Notes: generated by a model from the letters alone, not told the origin. DNA of 64,000 nt from Aphis gossypii (GCF_020184175.1 NW_026083092.1:99037-163036), one strand, 5' to 3'. Shown: positions 12,832 through 24,755, numbered from the stretch's first letter. Numbers and translations are program-made.

Positions 12832-15677
12832 TGTAAGAATAAGTAAAAAAAAAAAGAAAAATCAGCCAGTACTGCAGTATTGGAATTTAACCTGAAAAAA
12901 TATTTATATATTTTCCACATTTTAAAAATAGTAACTTGCATAATTAGTGATTAGCTACAAGCCTACAAAAGTGTGTGTGGTGGGCATGGATGATATTCTA
13001 AATTAATCAAGTATTAGGTAAATATTTATATGTACTCCAGTTTTTAAAAATATTTATAATAAATATAAGTTAAATGTGAATTTATTACTTAATTTAATAT
13101 TGGTTATTTATATATAAATATTTAGAAAAATGTTTTTAAATTATGTATTGTACCTACCTACACATGAGTTAATCTTATATTAAATAAAAAAAAATAGCAT
13201 AGTTTCAATTATATAGGTACCTAGCTACCTAATAATAATATTATGTTCAAAATAATTAATTTTTTGTTTTATATTTTGAAATTTGTATGTATATTTTTCA
13301 AAATTCAAGATCAACATTAGCTATATTTATATAAATAAACCTTAAAATGCCTAAAAGTTAACTACATGCTTGTACATACTTATTATGGGCTATGGACTAT
13401 GGTTAATTCATGTAAATTATAACTAGGTAACTAATATAAACTTACCTTATGGCTTGTATAACACTTGCAGTAAGATACAAAGTCTGTATACAATATGAGA
13501 AAAATATAAATGCTAATTTTTCTTATATAATAATAGAATATTATGGTATCTAGCGTTTAAGCTAAGTTGAACACCAAAATCGGATTGCGACTAATGCAAG
13601 ACTGTATAAATGTATAATCATCTAGAACGTTCGCGTCTTATTATTTGTTTGTTCTGTAGGCGCAAAATCAGTAAAGGCCTAATGAGAGTTGACGAGAAAT
13701 GTGATTTACCCATCGTTAAATCGCTCACACATTCATGGAAAATTATTTCCCATTATCACCAATCGAGCTTTTTTCCGAATTTAATATTATAACATATTAT
13801 TATTAAGCTTCAAACTAATTTTAACAGACACAGAGGCACGTTGATTCTGCGAAAAATATACGTGCATTAATGCTAAATGCATATCATGTAACGTTTAATT
13901 TTGTATTTAATATACTTACGTAATGAAATAATGAATACAAAAACAAACTTACCTCACTTTTATGGTTCATAAACCAAAAATTGACCATTTTTTAAATTGT
14001 GTAACATTGTATAATAATATGCTGGATTACAAAATATAAAATATAATATTTAAAAACACTATAAATTATTTAATAACTAATAAACGTAATTAATACATTC
14101 AATGTTTAGCCAATGTAGGTATTAATAATACCGTATTATAAGTTATAACAATAATTCTCATAAAAAATAAAGTGGGCATATATAATATATATACCTAGTG
14201 GACAGAGATACGAATTTAGGTAAAGTATAATCATATTTTGTAAAGCTGATTTATATGTTAGTTGCACTAAACAAATTAATTTGTCAATTGAAAAATATAT
14301 TTTATACAATATGATTTTATCATTCAAGTACAATTTACTGTCAGAATGATGAAAAAATTATCGATTTAAAAAAATGTATATTGTAAATAATAAATACATT
14401 TTGTTGGTTGGATTTAATAAGATTTATCAAACTTTCAACTTTTTGTCAGGTTGATAAAAAAACAACAACATTATATGACAAATTTTTTATTAATTTATCA
14501 ATAATTGTATCACCACGATAAAATATTGTCAGCGTAATACATGTTAGATTTGTCAATTATTTACAAAACGCGTTTGTCAATGTTACAAGTATTATTTTTT
14601 TCAGTGTAAGTAACGCAAGTGGTTTTCCTTTTTCAGAAATAATAAACTTCACTTCGTTATTGACTTCCATATTATTGACTAAATTAATAAAATTGTATTT
14701 GTTTAACGCACCGCACTTTAACACTACACAAAATCACAAAGTGTTCGACTGGTGACTTAGTAAAATGTATAACTCGGTAAAGCACGATTCCGTACGTTTT
14801 ACCTTTTTGGGAACACGATTCTACGTTTCTACACGACCTTACGAGGTAAGGTGCATGCGCATCCATGTTTATATAATAGTAGTATTATAGAGTTTACTTG
14901 ATCGTTCTCGAAGCACGACCTCGAGAGCCCTCCGACCATCAGGAGGAAGGTGATTCCGCAAATTTAAAGTGATAAAACATAGGCTAAAATAATCGACAAA
15001 TCTCTAATAACTTATAAATATATTTGAGGCAATCATTCAAGGCTTGTGTCCCTTGTGATTGCCGATACAATTTATTTAAACTACTTCACATAAAACAAAA
15101 CAATTACTTTCATAAAAACAATAAAAATATTAATCAACATATTAATATTTTTACAATTACTAATATTCTTATTTTTAATTTTATTTTTCCTTTTTATTTA
15201 TTTTTGCGTTATTACAACCATTTCAGATACACCAAAGAACTTTTTATCCATAAATAAATACTTTTGCCAATTTGATGGCAAGTTCCATGTATCTAGTTCG
15301 TAAAATAAAATGCTGGCAGTATTAAATTATTCTTTAGATGTTTGATTCAATTTATTCTATAAATAAAAGTGACACCATAGGTATGTATTTTTAAATATTT
15401 TAAAAAGTAGTATCAGTTTACTTTTTGATGTACGGGAATATTAAAATCAGAAGTACTGTGGCCATTTAAAGAAGAATCATTACAATCAGTAGAATAGTTA
15501 TGTTCTATCAAAACTCTGGAACTCAGCATAAGATCATTACATGGATGTTCAATATTCATTATTGGTTCACAAATTAATTCCTAAAAGTTTATTGAAAAGA
15601 TACAATTTAGAAATGAGGCTGGGCAAGTTAATGAAAGTCAACTAATTACTATTACTAACTATTAATTTCATTATTAA
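12832..15677. other. Unassigned AT-rich stretch
   Basis: About 2.8 kb with no convincing coding region. The first part is probably the 5' flank and leader of the C2H2 gene. Around 14680-14960 the base composition is less AT-rich, with several CpG-containing words (for example CGATTCCGTACG), but no frame resembles a known protein. Repeated short words such as TTTGTCAA and TTATCAA occur at 14430-14580. I see no terminal repeats or RNA genes. Confidence 0.35.
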
Positions 15678-16737
15678 TAGGGATGGGCAAAAATGTTTGA
15701 CCATCGATTTTCGATGTATCGATACATCGTTTTTTGAAATATCGATGTGTTCGACGTATCGGTGTAAAACCATCGATGTTTAAAAACATCGAAAATTTTT
15801 TTTCCCCTTCAGCCTTTAGGGCTAATATCTGATGCACACCTTTTTATCTGTATTCTGTTCAGTGCAGTGTGTATTAGTTTCCTAATTAAATAATGAATTT
15901 AAAAATTAAAATACCATTTTTCAACTTTATTTTTTTTAAATACCTACATATAAAACACAATAAAATATAACGTAACCTAAATAAGTTTAAATCTTGATAT
16001 ACAATTAAAACTTATAATAATGTGAAAATAATAATAAATGAATACAATTTAAATTTATAATAATGTGATAATAATAATAAATGGATACAAATTTAATTAA
16101 TTATTACAATTCCCAAAAACGATCATCAGATTGTAAAAACAATAGCATATTTAATTTTTTGCTAGTCAAACGGTTTCTCTGTTGGTGCATAGTCAAGTCT
16201 GCTTTAGAGAATAGTCTTTCACTAGGTACCGAAGTAGCTACTGTGCTTAAATATTTTAAAGCTACTTTGGACAGAGAAGGATAAACTGTGGATATATAAT
16301 TCCATAGTAATAACGGGCCGTCTGTCAACCGACCTACAGCACTTTTCAAGTATAAATTTAGTTCAAATGGATAACCAATTTCATCTCTTGTGGCTCGTCC
16401 ACGACTATGGCTACTTTGTGGAACAATTTTTTCGTGGTTATTCCATAGACTATATTCTTTATTTTCTGAAAATTAATAATATATTTTAATAAATAAATTA
16501 CCTACATGACAAATAATATTTTTTACTACTCACGAGTTAAATCAGAAGAATCAGATGAACTTTCAGATGTTTCTTCATACGACTTCATTTCTACAGATAT
16601 TTTGGTTAACATTTTAGATAATGAGACTGAACTTTTAAAATACATTTTTTTAAATCTAGGATCTAATATTGTAGCAATTGCTAAAAATGAAACGTTTTCT
16701 ATTTGCCCTAGTCGCTTTTGTTGTATATTGGTGAGTA
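15678..16737 (-). mobile_element. 3' remnant of a BED/hAT transposon
   Basis: A hAT-like tip, TAGGGATGGGCAAAA, begins at 15678 and is followed by repeats of ATCGATG-type words to about 15795. A 42-bp tandem duplication lies near 16020-16100. The minus-strand transposase C-terminus reads out of this end. The element is cut off abruptly at 16737, exactly where an LTR (16738-17135) starts. No TSD can be assigned because the other end is missing. Confidence 0.72.
16104..16735 (-). pseudogene. hAT transposase C-terminus, truncated
   Basis: Two minus-strand exons. The upstream one (about 16735-16530) has ATILDPRFKKMYF and ends at a GTGAGT donor. The downstream one (about 16466-16104) has YPSLSKVALKYLSTVATSVP then SERLFSKADL, the hAT dimerisation block, and stops at 16104. 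This is the C-terminal third of a ZBED4-like or general BED-hAT transposase. The N-terminal part is absent because an LTR retroelement interrupts it at 16738. Confidence 0.8.
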
Positions 16738-17135
16738 TGTAGTGTGTATGTATGTACTGTAGGCTACATATAAACTCATATACAAATGTGTTGATTCAGG
16801 GTAAAGGAGTGTGTGACCATTTTGGTTCCCACGATGGGCTACGTGACCGAAATGGCTGGGTCAGCACATACCGAAGGCCCCGGACGGGCCGTTTCGACGG
16901 GCCGGTCGGTGGTCGGCAGTCAGTCGAGGAAAGTCGAGAGTGAGTAAATGACTAGCGTGTCTACACAGAGCATCTTTTAGTTTTTTTTAGTCAGAGTATC
17001 TCGTAAATTGTAATAACATATTCAGTCTATAGTGTTTTTATTCAATAAATCTTTAATTATATACCTAGTAAATTCCTGTGTTGTTTAATTTGACGCCGAT
17101 ATTACTATTTGAACACCATTTGACGGTGGGCTACA
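16738..17135 (+). repeat. 5' LTR of a gypsy-type retroelement
   Basis: It begins TGTAG and ends CTACA (perfect inverted tips), 398 bp. A TATAAA lies at 16769-16774 and AATAAA at 17044-17049, which sets the plus orientation. A primer-binding site follows 6 bp downstream. The segment 16800-16925 is unusually GC-rich. No matching 3' LTR was found in the window. Confidence 0.75.
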
Positions 17136-17141
17136 CTTCAT

Positions 17142-17160
17142 TGGTGGCAGCGATGGGATC
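17142..17160 (+). promoter_or_regulatory. Candidate primer-binding site, tRNA-Leu
   Basis: TGGTGGCAGCGATGGGATC starts 6 bp after the LTR. It is close to the complement of a eukaryotic tRNA-Leu (AAG/UAG type) 3' end plus CCA, with one clear mismatch. The sequence after it, to about 17400, is the leader of the same retroelement; I see no gene in it. Confidence 0.55.
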
Positions 17161-17771
17161 TCTAAAAGCGAAAAACTGTCGTAATTTGTTTTGCGACGGT
17201 GCAATTTTGGAGATCACTAAAGAACCTACGTGGACTACCGCCGTTTGAGTTCAATCGATTTTGGTGTCAGAAAACCGATACAGAAAATCTACAGAAAATC
17301 CGCAGAAACTCAGTAATTCGATAACTCGCAGAAACTCGATAATCAGGAACACGGTCACACGGACGACCAAAGGTATATAATATATAGTATAAGTTACAGT
17401 TCAGCCTTTAAACTATAAACACGTTACTTCTTCATCACCGTTTTGCTTATCAGTGTGTTTGTTGCGTTTATTGTATTAGATTCAATCGTTGTCAATTTAA
17501 TTTTCTTCATAAACATTCTTATTTTTTCTCTAAAATGCAAAATGAAGAAGTTTCCGTAAAGCTTGATTCAATATTAAAATCAATTAACGATATGAAAATT
17601 ACTCAAAATAAGTTAATTAACTCCGTGAACTTAATTCGCGATGAAAAAAAAAACAAGACAAGCAGTTCGGAGATATTGAGTGTAAGTTGGATAGTTTATC
17701 TAAGAAATTTGAAGACTTTTTCAATGAAAATAAATTATTGGTAAATAAAATTAGTAATATTGAGTCTAGAT

Positions 17772-20250
17772 CAGCGGTTCTCAAACTGTGGTACGCGTAC
17801 CACTAGTGGTACGCGAAAGACTACATGGTGGTACGCGGAAGGCCGCATGGTGGTAGGACGGAAAATTAAAAACAATTAATATTAGATTCTTAGCGATGAT
17901 TTTACAACGTCATGTGTTTTTTTTAATACTCAGATAATAAAGGTTAGATTTCACGGGAAATACGTCAATAAATAAGATATCGTATAAAATCATTGATATT
18001 TATCGCATATGTACGTATATAAATTCTGATTATTTTACAATATATCTAATTATTTTATATCAGTACTAAATATTTTCTCTTCGGCCGTTTAGTTTGTTGG
18101 TGTTAGTCAACGTAAGCAGTCGAGTTTATCTCTTTAAATATTTACGTTCGTACATTATACATATTTTCGTACATTATTTTATATCAGTACTAAAAAAGTA
18201 AAAATATGGATAAGTGGCTAAATAGAGCAACAGACAATAAATCTACGTCTGAAAACTGTCCAGTAAGTTCTGCTTCAAAGTTGGAAAGCGCAAGTCAAGA
18301 TGTGAATAATCCTATGAAAATAAGAAAATGTTTAAGGAAATATGATCCTGAGTACATTAATATTGGATTCACGGTCATAGACGTAAGCAATGAGCCTCGG
18401 CCTCAATGTGTTATCTGTTTTGAAATTCTTTCTAACCAATGTATGAAACCGTCCTTATTAAAACGTCACCTTTCTACAAAACATTCGACGTTAGAAAACA
18501 AACCAAAGGACTATTTCGTTCGAAAATTGTCAGAGATGAAAAGCACGAAGAAAATTATATCATCTTTTAGCGGTAGCACTGAAAAAGCAGTGGAAGCATC
18601 TTTCTTAGTGAGCTTAAGAATAGCGAAGTGTGGAAAACCTCATACCATCGGCGAAGAACTGATTTTACCGGCGTCAAAAGATATGGTAACTTGTATGTTA
18701 GGTGTTCCGTCAGCTAAACAACTTGATATGATATCACTGTCAAATGATACAGTTCGCCGCAGGATTGAAAGTATGGCATTAAACGTTAAAGAAAAATTAA
18801 TTGATCAAGTGAAAAATAGTGATTTTTTTTCCATACAACTTGATGAAAGTACAGATGTATCAAACTATGCTCAACTTATGGTTTACGTGCGGTATGTATT
18901 TCAAACTGTAATTAAAGAGGATTTTTTATTTTGTGAAGCACTATCAACACGAACTACCGCTGACGAAATATTTAAAAAGTTGAACCACTTTTTTGTTGAA
19001 AATGGATTAAACTGGAAAAAGTGTGTTGGCTTCTGTTCTGACGGTGCTCGAGCTATGACAGGTAAACATGGAGGTGTTGCGACTAAAATAAAATTGGTTA
19101 CAGAAAATTGTACTTTCATACATTGCAGCATCCACAGGGAAGCTTTAGTAGTAAAACGTATGCCAGAACAATTTAAACTAGTACTCCAGGAAGCCATAAA
19201 GGTAGTCAATTTTATTAAATCTCGGGCTCTACAGTCTCGTTTATTTACAAAACTGTGTTCCGAAATGGGAAGTGATCACATTCAATTGCTTTTACATACG
19301 GAAGTTAGATGGCTCTCTCGAGGAAGAATGCTTAGCAGGTTATTTGAACTACATTCTGAGGTTCAGTTATTCCTAGGAGAGACTAATTTTGAACTCAAAG
19401 ATAAATTGACAGATAACCTGTGGATAACAACATTGGCATACTTATCAGACATTTTCAATCGTCTCAATGTATTAAATTTAAGTTTACAAGGTAAATCAAT
19501 AAACAGATTTTCAATGAATGACAAAATTAAGGCATTTCTTAAGATAATTGAAATGATAAGTAATAATGTTTCGAATGAAAACCTACAGTCTTTTCCTAAT
19601 TTGGAACAATTTGTGACAGAACATGAACTTCAAGTGGAAGCTGATCTCGTAAAAAACATAAGACACCATTGCAAAATGCTAAAAACAACGTTTGAAGAAT
19701 ATTTTAAAGAAGATTATTCTGAATTTTTTTGGATAAGAAACCCATTCATTTTGGATTTGGATGATATTCCTAAGACACTAACAAACAATGAAAAAGAGTC
19801 TTTGATAGAATTGTCATGTGATGAAAGTTTGAAAATGGAATTTACTAAATTAGAATTGGGTGAGTTTTGGATAAAGATAAAAAACGAATATCCGTTGCTG
19901 TCTAAAAAAGCATTGTTATTTTTATTACCACTCACAACCACTTATCTTTGCGAAACTGGATTCTCCTCAATGATCGAAGTAAAAAACAAGTTTCGAAACA
20001 AACTGAATCTCGAACCAAATTTACGCTTAAAATTAAGTAACACTGAACCAGATATTTCATCGCTAATATTAAATCTACAAATCCATGGGTCTCATTGAAA
20101 ATTTGTTATTAAATTCATATCTTAATTTTTAAACACTAATAAATATAACTATATAAAGTTTTTATTGTTCTATTTTTAATCATCAGTGGTACGCGACTGA
20201 TTGATAATATACTTAAGTGGTACGCGAAAAAAAAAGTTTGAGAACCGCTG
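17772..20250 (+). mobile_element. Intact hAT (Charlie/ZBED5-like group), perfect TSD
   Basis: Left tip CAGCGGTTCTCAAACT at 17772, right tip AGTTTGAGAACCGCTG ending at 20250, exactly complementary. The 8-bp TSD GTCTAGAT is exact at 17764-17771 and 20251-20258. The motif GTGGTACGCG is repeated just inside both ends (17793-17855 and 20186-20228), probably as transposase-binding sites. One uninterrupted 630-codon transposase lies inside. The host is ORF1 of a LINE. Size 2479 bp, a complete structure with no visible lesion. Confidence 0.95.
18206..20098 (+). CDS. hAT transposase, BED finger, ZBED5/SCAND3-like, intact
   Basis: A single exon of 630 residues. The N-terminus has a BED-type zinc finger: CVICFEILSNQCMKPSLLKR then HLSTKH, about residues 71-95. 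The RNase H-like core shows the expected hAT residues: Asp in QLDESTD (~218), Asp in CSDGARAM (~282), the Cys/His pair in HCSIHREAL (~312) and Trp in EVRWLSRG (~372). The C-terminal dimerisation domain has the final Glu in LCETGFSSM (~597). Its length matches the ZBED5/SCAND3-like aphid family. The start is the first ATG after a short AT-rich leader (17772-18205). It ends with TGA 150 bp before the right terminal repeat. Nothing in the reading frame suggests decay, so this copy could be autonomous. Confidence 0.93.
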   Translation: MDKWLNRATDNKSTSENCPVSSASKLESASQDVNNPMKIRKCLRKYDPEYINIGFTVIDVSNEPRPQCVICFEILSNQCMKPSLLKRHLSTKHSTLENKPKDYFVRKLSEMKSTKKIISSFSGSTEKAVEASFLVSLRIAKCGKPHTIGEELILPASKDMVTCMLGVPSAKQLDMISLSNDTVRRRIESMALNVKEKLIDQVKNSDFFSIQLDESTDVSNYAQLMVYVRYVFQTVIKEDFLFCEALSTRTTADEIFKKLNHFFVENGLNWKKCVGFCSDGARAMTGKHGGVATKIKLVTENCTFIHCSIHREALVVKRMPEQFKLVLQEAIKVVNFIKSRALQSRLFTKLCSEMGSDHIQLLLHTEVRWLSRGRMLSRLFELHSEVQLFLGETNFELKDKLTDNLWITTLAYLSDIFNRLNVLNLSLQGKSINRFSMNDKIKAFLKIIEMISNNVSNENLQSFPNLEQFVTEHELQVEADLVKNIRHHCKMLKTTFEEYFKEDYSEFFWIRNPFILDLDDIPKTLTNNEKESLIELSCDESLKMEFTKLELGEFWIKIKNEYPLLSKKALLFLLPLTTTYLCETGFSSMIEVKNKFRNKLNLEPNLRLKLSNTEPDISSLILNLQIHGSH

Positions 20251-20353
20251 GTCTAGATTATCTATCTTAGAAGCAAGACCCTCCAATATTGCTTCTGAAG
20301 AAACTTATTCTGAAACTAGTGATCGACAAGCTCGAAGTCGAAATGTAATCTGT

Positions 20354-20686
20354 TGTTATAAACCATTTCCTTTAGAAGTAGTATGTAAGCAGTTTCTTAT
20401 TGTATATGTATCTATATATATGTACCCAAGTACCCGTGGGAACGAGCGTTGCGACAGCCTATGGCATTCCGCTGAGTGGACAGTTTTGAGTAGCCACAAG
20501 CGGGGCAGCCGTCCGCGCTCGTCACCAGGGGGAAGTAGTCGTATTGTAGCAGAACATCAGTCCGAACCTCCAAACTCGTGTAAAATTATTTTGTTTTATG
20601 TGGTTGTAAATAAAGGATATAGTCGGTTATTTCGCCAAGCGTACTTTATTATTTTTATTTAAATTGTCGTGTAGACGTACACAACA
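20354..20686 (+). mobile_element. Solo LTR, 333 bp, TSD CTGT
   Basis: It starts TGTTATAAACC and ends GTACACAACA. The 4-bp duplication CTGT flanks it at 20350-20353 and 20687-20690. AATAAA near 20609 supports the plus orientation. Removing it with one TSD copy restores the LINE ORF1 reading frame across the junction, which confirms the boundaries. The open frame running through it (20201-20662) is not a gene. Confidence 0.87.
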
Positions 20687-21092
20687 CTGTTTTAATGTAC
20701 CTGAAAATCTTCCTCACTCTGTTGCCAATGAAATGCAGTCTATTCTTGAAATATTTCAGCAAATTGGTATTTATGAAATTATTCCATCAAATATACTTCG
20801 ACTTGAAAAGGTCTCAAATCAGTGTGGTCCTATTAGAATTACATTACAAAACCAGCATGATGTTTTTACTGTATAAAAAAAACAAAATAAATTAAGTCAC
20901 TGTGACAAATTTAAACATATAAAATTTTCCACTGATCGCACTTTACTTCAGCGTTACCATTTCAAATCAATATTGGATGAATTGAATAATAGAAAATCTA
21001 CTGGTGAAACTGATTTATTCATTAAATATGTTAATAATATTCCTACCGTGTCAAAAAACAGCAGGAATCATGTGCAAATTCCAATAAGTTAA

Positions 21093-23944
21093 CGTTCTAT
21101 TATCAAAATATTCGCGGTATTAACACCAAACTGGCTGTTTTTACTCGTAATGTTAAATTGTACGATTATGATGTTATTATCTTAACGGAAACTTGGCTAC
21201 ACAAAGAAACTAATGATAACGAACTCGGTCTATTACCTTACTATTCAATTTATCGTTGTGATAGAGGAAGTCTCATCGGCGATAATGTGAATGTTTCAGT
21301 TAGAGGAGGTGGCGTTCTAATTGCGATCAAAAGTCATCTGCATTCCAGTCGTGTCCTAATTAAAGATAATATATCGAACAATTATATGTAAAATTATCAA
21401 TAGGCTCATTAATATTATTAATTGGCGCTGTATATATATCACCTAAATCAGATATTAATGTTAATAATTCACATACCTATAGATATTGTTAATAATGTAT
21501 TAAGTCAATATTGTAATTCTAAAATTATTCTATTAGGAGATTATAATCTTCCTGGTCTACAATGGTCGGTTGTTAAGAACAATATTGTCCCTCACTCACT
21601 TAAATATACAAATTTAGAAACAAACGTATTAGGAAATTTTTCATATCTTAATCTTCAACAATTTAATACAATAAAAAATCGTAAGAATTCTATACTTGAT
21701 TTAATTTTATCAAATTCAACCGATATTTTAGTTTCGTGTGAGATGGATACGTTATTACCAATCGATTATATGTATCACCCAGCTCTACTTATTACCTTCC
21801 CTATTGGTGTAAACCTTATTCCCCTACAATGTAATGAATTTATATATGATTTTCTCTATGTAATTTTAATGTTATTAAGTCACAGATAGCATCCATTGAT
21901 TGGCCAGTAGTTTTTAAGGACCAATGTTTAAACACTGCTGTCTCTAGTTTCTATAATATCATTTTTGAAATTCTTGATAAAAATTGTACAAAAAAACAAG
22001 TATATATAAGTAAGTACCCAGTTTGGTTTAGCTCTATATTGAGGGATTTAGTTTTTAAAAAAAAATTGCTCACAAATTATATAAACAATCTCCTACTCAA
22101 ATTAATTATAACATTTTTTCTAATCTTCAAGCTCAATGTAAATTTCAGTCCAAGGCGGATTATAGTATATATATAACAGATACACAAAACTCTTTATTAT
22201 CAAATCCTAAACAATTTTTGAAATCTATAAGTAATAAACGTTCTAACAATTCACTACCAACTTCGATGACTTATGAAAACCAGTCTATATGTGGTGATGA
22301 GGAAATAGTTTGTAGTTTTGCTCATTATTTTGCTAATGTCTATGTCAGTTCAGGTATAGTCACAACTATTCCAGATCCTTCTATATTTTCGCCGTCTTTC
22401 ACCTCTGATTTAAACTTATTTTCTGTACTCTTAAATATTACTGATGTTTTAAACGAACTTGATACAATTACTTATAAATCTAACCCGGGCCCAGATATGA
22501 TTCCCAGTATTTTTTTTTCAAACTGTAAATTCGTATTAACTATTCCGCTGTTGTATTTATATAATCTATCTCTGTCTACTGGTACTTTTCCAGCCGTCTG
22601 GAAAACAAGTTATATTACACCAATATCAAAGGGTGGTGATGTATCTAGTATAACAAATTATCGTCCAATCAGTCTACTTTCAATAATTCCAAAAATCTTT
22701 GAGTAAATTATATCAAAAAAAATTACTCCTTTGTTATCTCAATTAGTATGTGAAGACCAACATGGTTTTATAAGTGGTAAATCAACAACTACTAATCATT
22801 TAATCTTCCATAAATACATATTAGACGCCTTTGCTTCTAGATCCCAAGTCGACGTAATTTATACAGACTTTTCTAAAGTATTCGATAAGGTAAACCATTC
22901 TATACTTATATCTAAACTGTATAACATGGGTATTCAGGACCCATTTCTTTCGTGGATTTCATCCTATATATCAGACAGGAAACAAATTATAAAGTATAAA
23001 AGTTTCAAATCTAATCCTTTTATTGTATCATCCGGTGTTGCGCAAGGCTCTCATTTAGCTCCTTTATTATTCCTATTATTTATTAATGATTTAAATTTTT
23101 TACATTCAAGAAAACTACTTTTTGCCGATGACTTAAAATTATTTCGTCAAATATATTCCCATAATGATGCAATTTTATTACATAATGACTAGAATATATT
23201 GTTGGATTGGTGTACTATTAATAAACTACCGTTAAATATGGATAAATGTAAAATTATGTCTTTTACTAGATCTAGGGATCCACTTATAGCATCTTATAAT
23301 ATTAGTTTGTCTCAATTGTCACGTGTTCATGATATTAGTGATTTAGGTGTGATATTTGATTCTGCACTCACATATAATAAACACTTACTACATACGGTTA
23401 GGAAAGCCTCAATGATTCTAGGGTTTATTACAAGAAATTGTAAGGATTTCACTAATCCTGTTGTTTTCAAAACATTATACACTACCTTAGTCCGATCAAA
23501 ATTGGAATACAACACTGTCGTTTGGTCGCCTTATTTAAACTATCAAATTCAATGTTTAGATAATATCCAAAACCGTTTCCTTCGATTTATTGCATTCAAA
23601 TGCAATTTAACCCGTATTCCTCATTCTGCTTATGAACCTCTATTACATTATTTTGATATTGGTAGTTTATCTGAACGAAGAAAAATATATGATATGAAAT
23701 TTTTATTTAAGCTCGTCATAGGTTACATAGATTGCCCTGAAATTTTAAGTTTTCTCAATTTTTATGTCCCTCAGTGTAGAACTAGATCAAATACTATGTT
23801 TTATGTTTTTACTAAACTAATTATGGTTCTGCTTCTTCTATGAATAGGATAATATCAATAGCAAATGATTTAAAAATTGATTTATTTAATTTTAATTCCA
23901 TTGAATTATTTAATAATTATGTAAAACACATTTTTCGTATTTAA
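21093..23944 (+). pseudogene. LINE ORF2: endonuclease and reverse transcriptase, several stops
   Basis: The apurinic endonuclease-like domain begins just after ORF1 (YYQNIRGINTKL). It continues with ILTETWLHKE, RGGGVLIAI and the metal-binding region LLGDYNLPGLQW. Reverse transcriptase blocks follow: NPGPDMIPSIFF, ITNYRPISLLSII, EDQHGFISGKST, IYTDFSKVFDKV and the catalytic FADDLKLF near 23120. The C-terminal region has RSKLEYNTVVWSPY. Lesions include frame changes near 21390-21420 and 21880-22220, a TAA at about 22704 and a TAG at about 23190. The protein ends at TAA 23942-23944, about 130 bp before the 3' tail. The clade assignment (jockey/CR1-like) is by motif memory only. Confidence 0.82.
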
Positions 23945-24077
23945 ATATGTTGTATAGTTTTATTATTATTGTATTATTACTGTGCTATTATTGTATTCTA
24001 ACATTTCAGTTATGAACTATATTATTCTAAATTATTGTAATTGGATCAATTGATCCGTTGAAAATAAATAAATAATA

Positions 24078-24573
24078 AAGTGTACTATAGATAACATACG
24101 CGCCGCCGACATCGTTGCATAGCCACACGTCGCCAAGGTCGGATAGGGATAACATACACAGTGTCGCGTCTTAGCCGCCGTGGGGGCAACCCGTTCAAAG
24201 CACTCGTACTTAAAATAACGAAATAGCGCCCTGTGCGCCTGGGAGTAGCCCGTTCGTCAGAAAATCGCCGCCGCCGTGATACACATCGTTACCGTCAGGG
24301 AGCAGTCTTCATCCCGGTATGGATGGTCGGAGGAGGGGTCAAGGACAACGCCACCGAACGAGTGGGTCAGTGGGACGAGCCGACTGTCACAGCTGCACTT
24401 TTATCAACGACATTCTTATCAAGCGGTAAACAATAACAATCGAGTATAAATACAATCAGAATGCAGCGGTATTTATCATACATCGTTTTGTAAGTTTTAA
24501 TAGTTTTATTTATTTGAGTTTATTATTAATTTATTAATTACTTGGGACGACTGAATTATAGTGTGTCTTATTT
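24078..24573. other. GC-richer unassigned block with TATA box
   Basis: The region 24078-24440 is clearly more GC-rich than its surroundings (words such as GCGCCGCCGACATCG). GTATAAATACAATC lies near 24442. It resembles an LTR or promoter region of another retroelement, but I could not match it to any partner copy in the window. The open frame 24233-24436 has no recognisable motif. Confidence 0.35.
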
Positions 24574-24747
24574 CAGGGACGTTCTCACGGGGGGGGATAT
24601 GGGGGATAGATCCCCCCCAAGGATCTTTGTTTTCTTACATTTTAGTAATACACGTTTTTCTACTTTTGATATTATATGTTTGTGAAATTCAAGTAAATTT
24701 TCAGAACCCCCCCCCCCCCCCATAGAAAAATCCTGAGAACGCCCCTG
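24574..24747. mobile_element. hAT MITE, 174 bp, perfect TSD
   Basis: Left tip CAGGGACGTTCTCA at 24574; right tip TGAGAACGCCCCTG ends at 24747 (one mismatch when inverted). The exact 8-bp TSD TCTTATTT lies at 24566-24573 and 24748-24755. Runs of G8 near the left end and C15 near the right end make it strongly self-complementary. It has no coding capacity. Confidence 0.92.
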
Positions 24748-24755
24748 TCTTATTT

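Larger units (their letters stand above)
17535..21092 (+). pseudogene. LINE ORF1, split by a hAT and a solo LTR
   Basis: The N-terminus (MQNEEVSVKLDSILKSIND) is coiled-coil-like. A one-base shift in the A run near 17645-17655 moves it to the frame that reads SKKFEDFFNENKLLVNK. That frame stops being host sequence at the hAT insertion (17772) and resumes at 20259 with LSILEARPSNIASEE. It is broken again by the LTR at 20354 and resumes with FNVPENLPHSVANEM. It continues to a TAA at 21090-21092 through GPIRITLQNQHDVFTV, with an A-run shift near 20874. Many insect LINE ORF1 proteins have this arrangement (coiled coil, then a C-terminal RNA-binding region). Confidence 0.65.
17400..24077 (+). mobile_element. 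Jockey/CR1-like LINE with two later insertions
   Basis: A two-ORF non-LTR retrotransposon. ORF1 starts at ATG 17535; ORF2 encodes endonuclease and reverse transcriptase. The 3' tail is AAAATAAATAAATAATAAA, ending about 24077. The 5' end is approximate: I place it near 17400, after the LTR leader, by change of sequence character. It is interrupted by a hAT (17772-20250) and a solo LTR (20354-20686). I could not find a convincing target duplication. Confidence 0.75.

Noticed and set aside
13610..14866. Short open frames at 13610-13792 and 14684-14866
   Set aside because: No motif, no splice context and no repeat boundary. Their length is expected by chance in this stretch.
20201..20662. Open frame of 153 codons
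   Set aside because: It runs from the hAT terminal repeat through the LINE fragment into the solo LTR, so it crosses three unrelated sequences.
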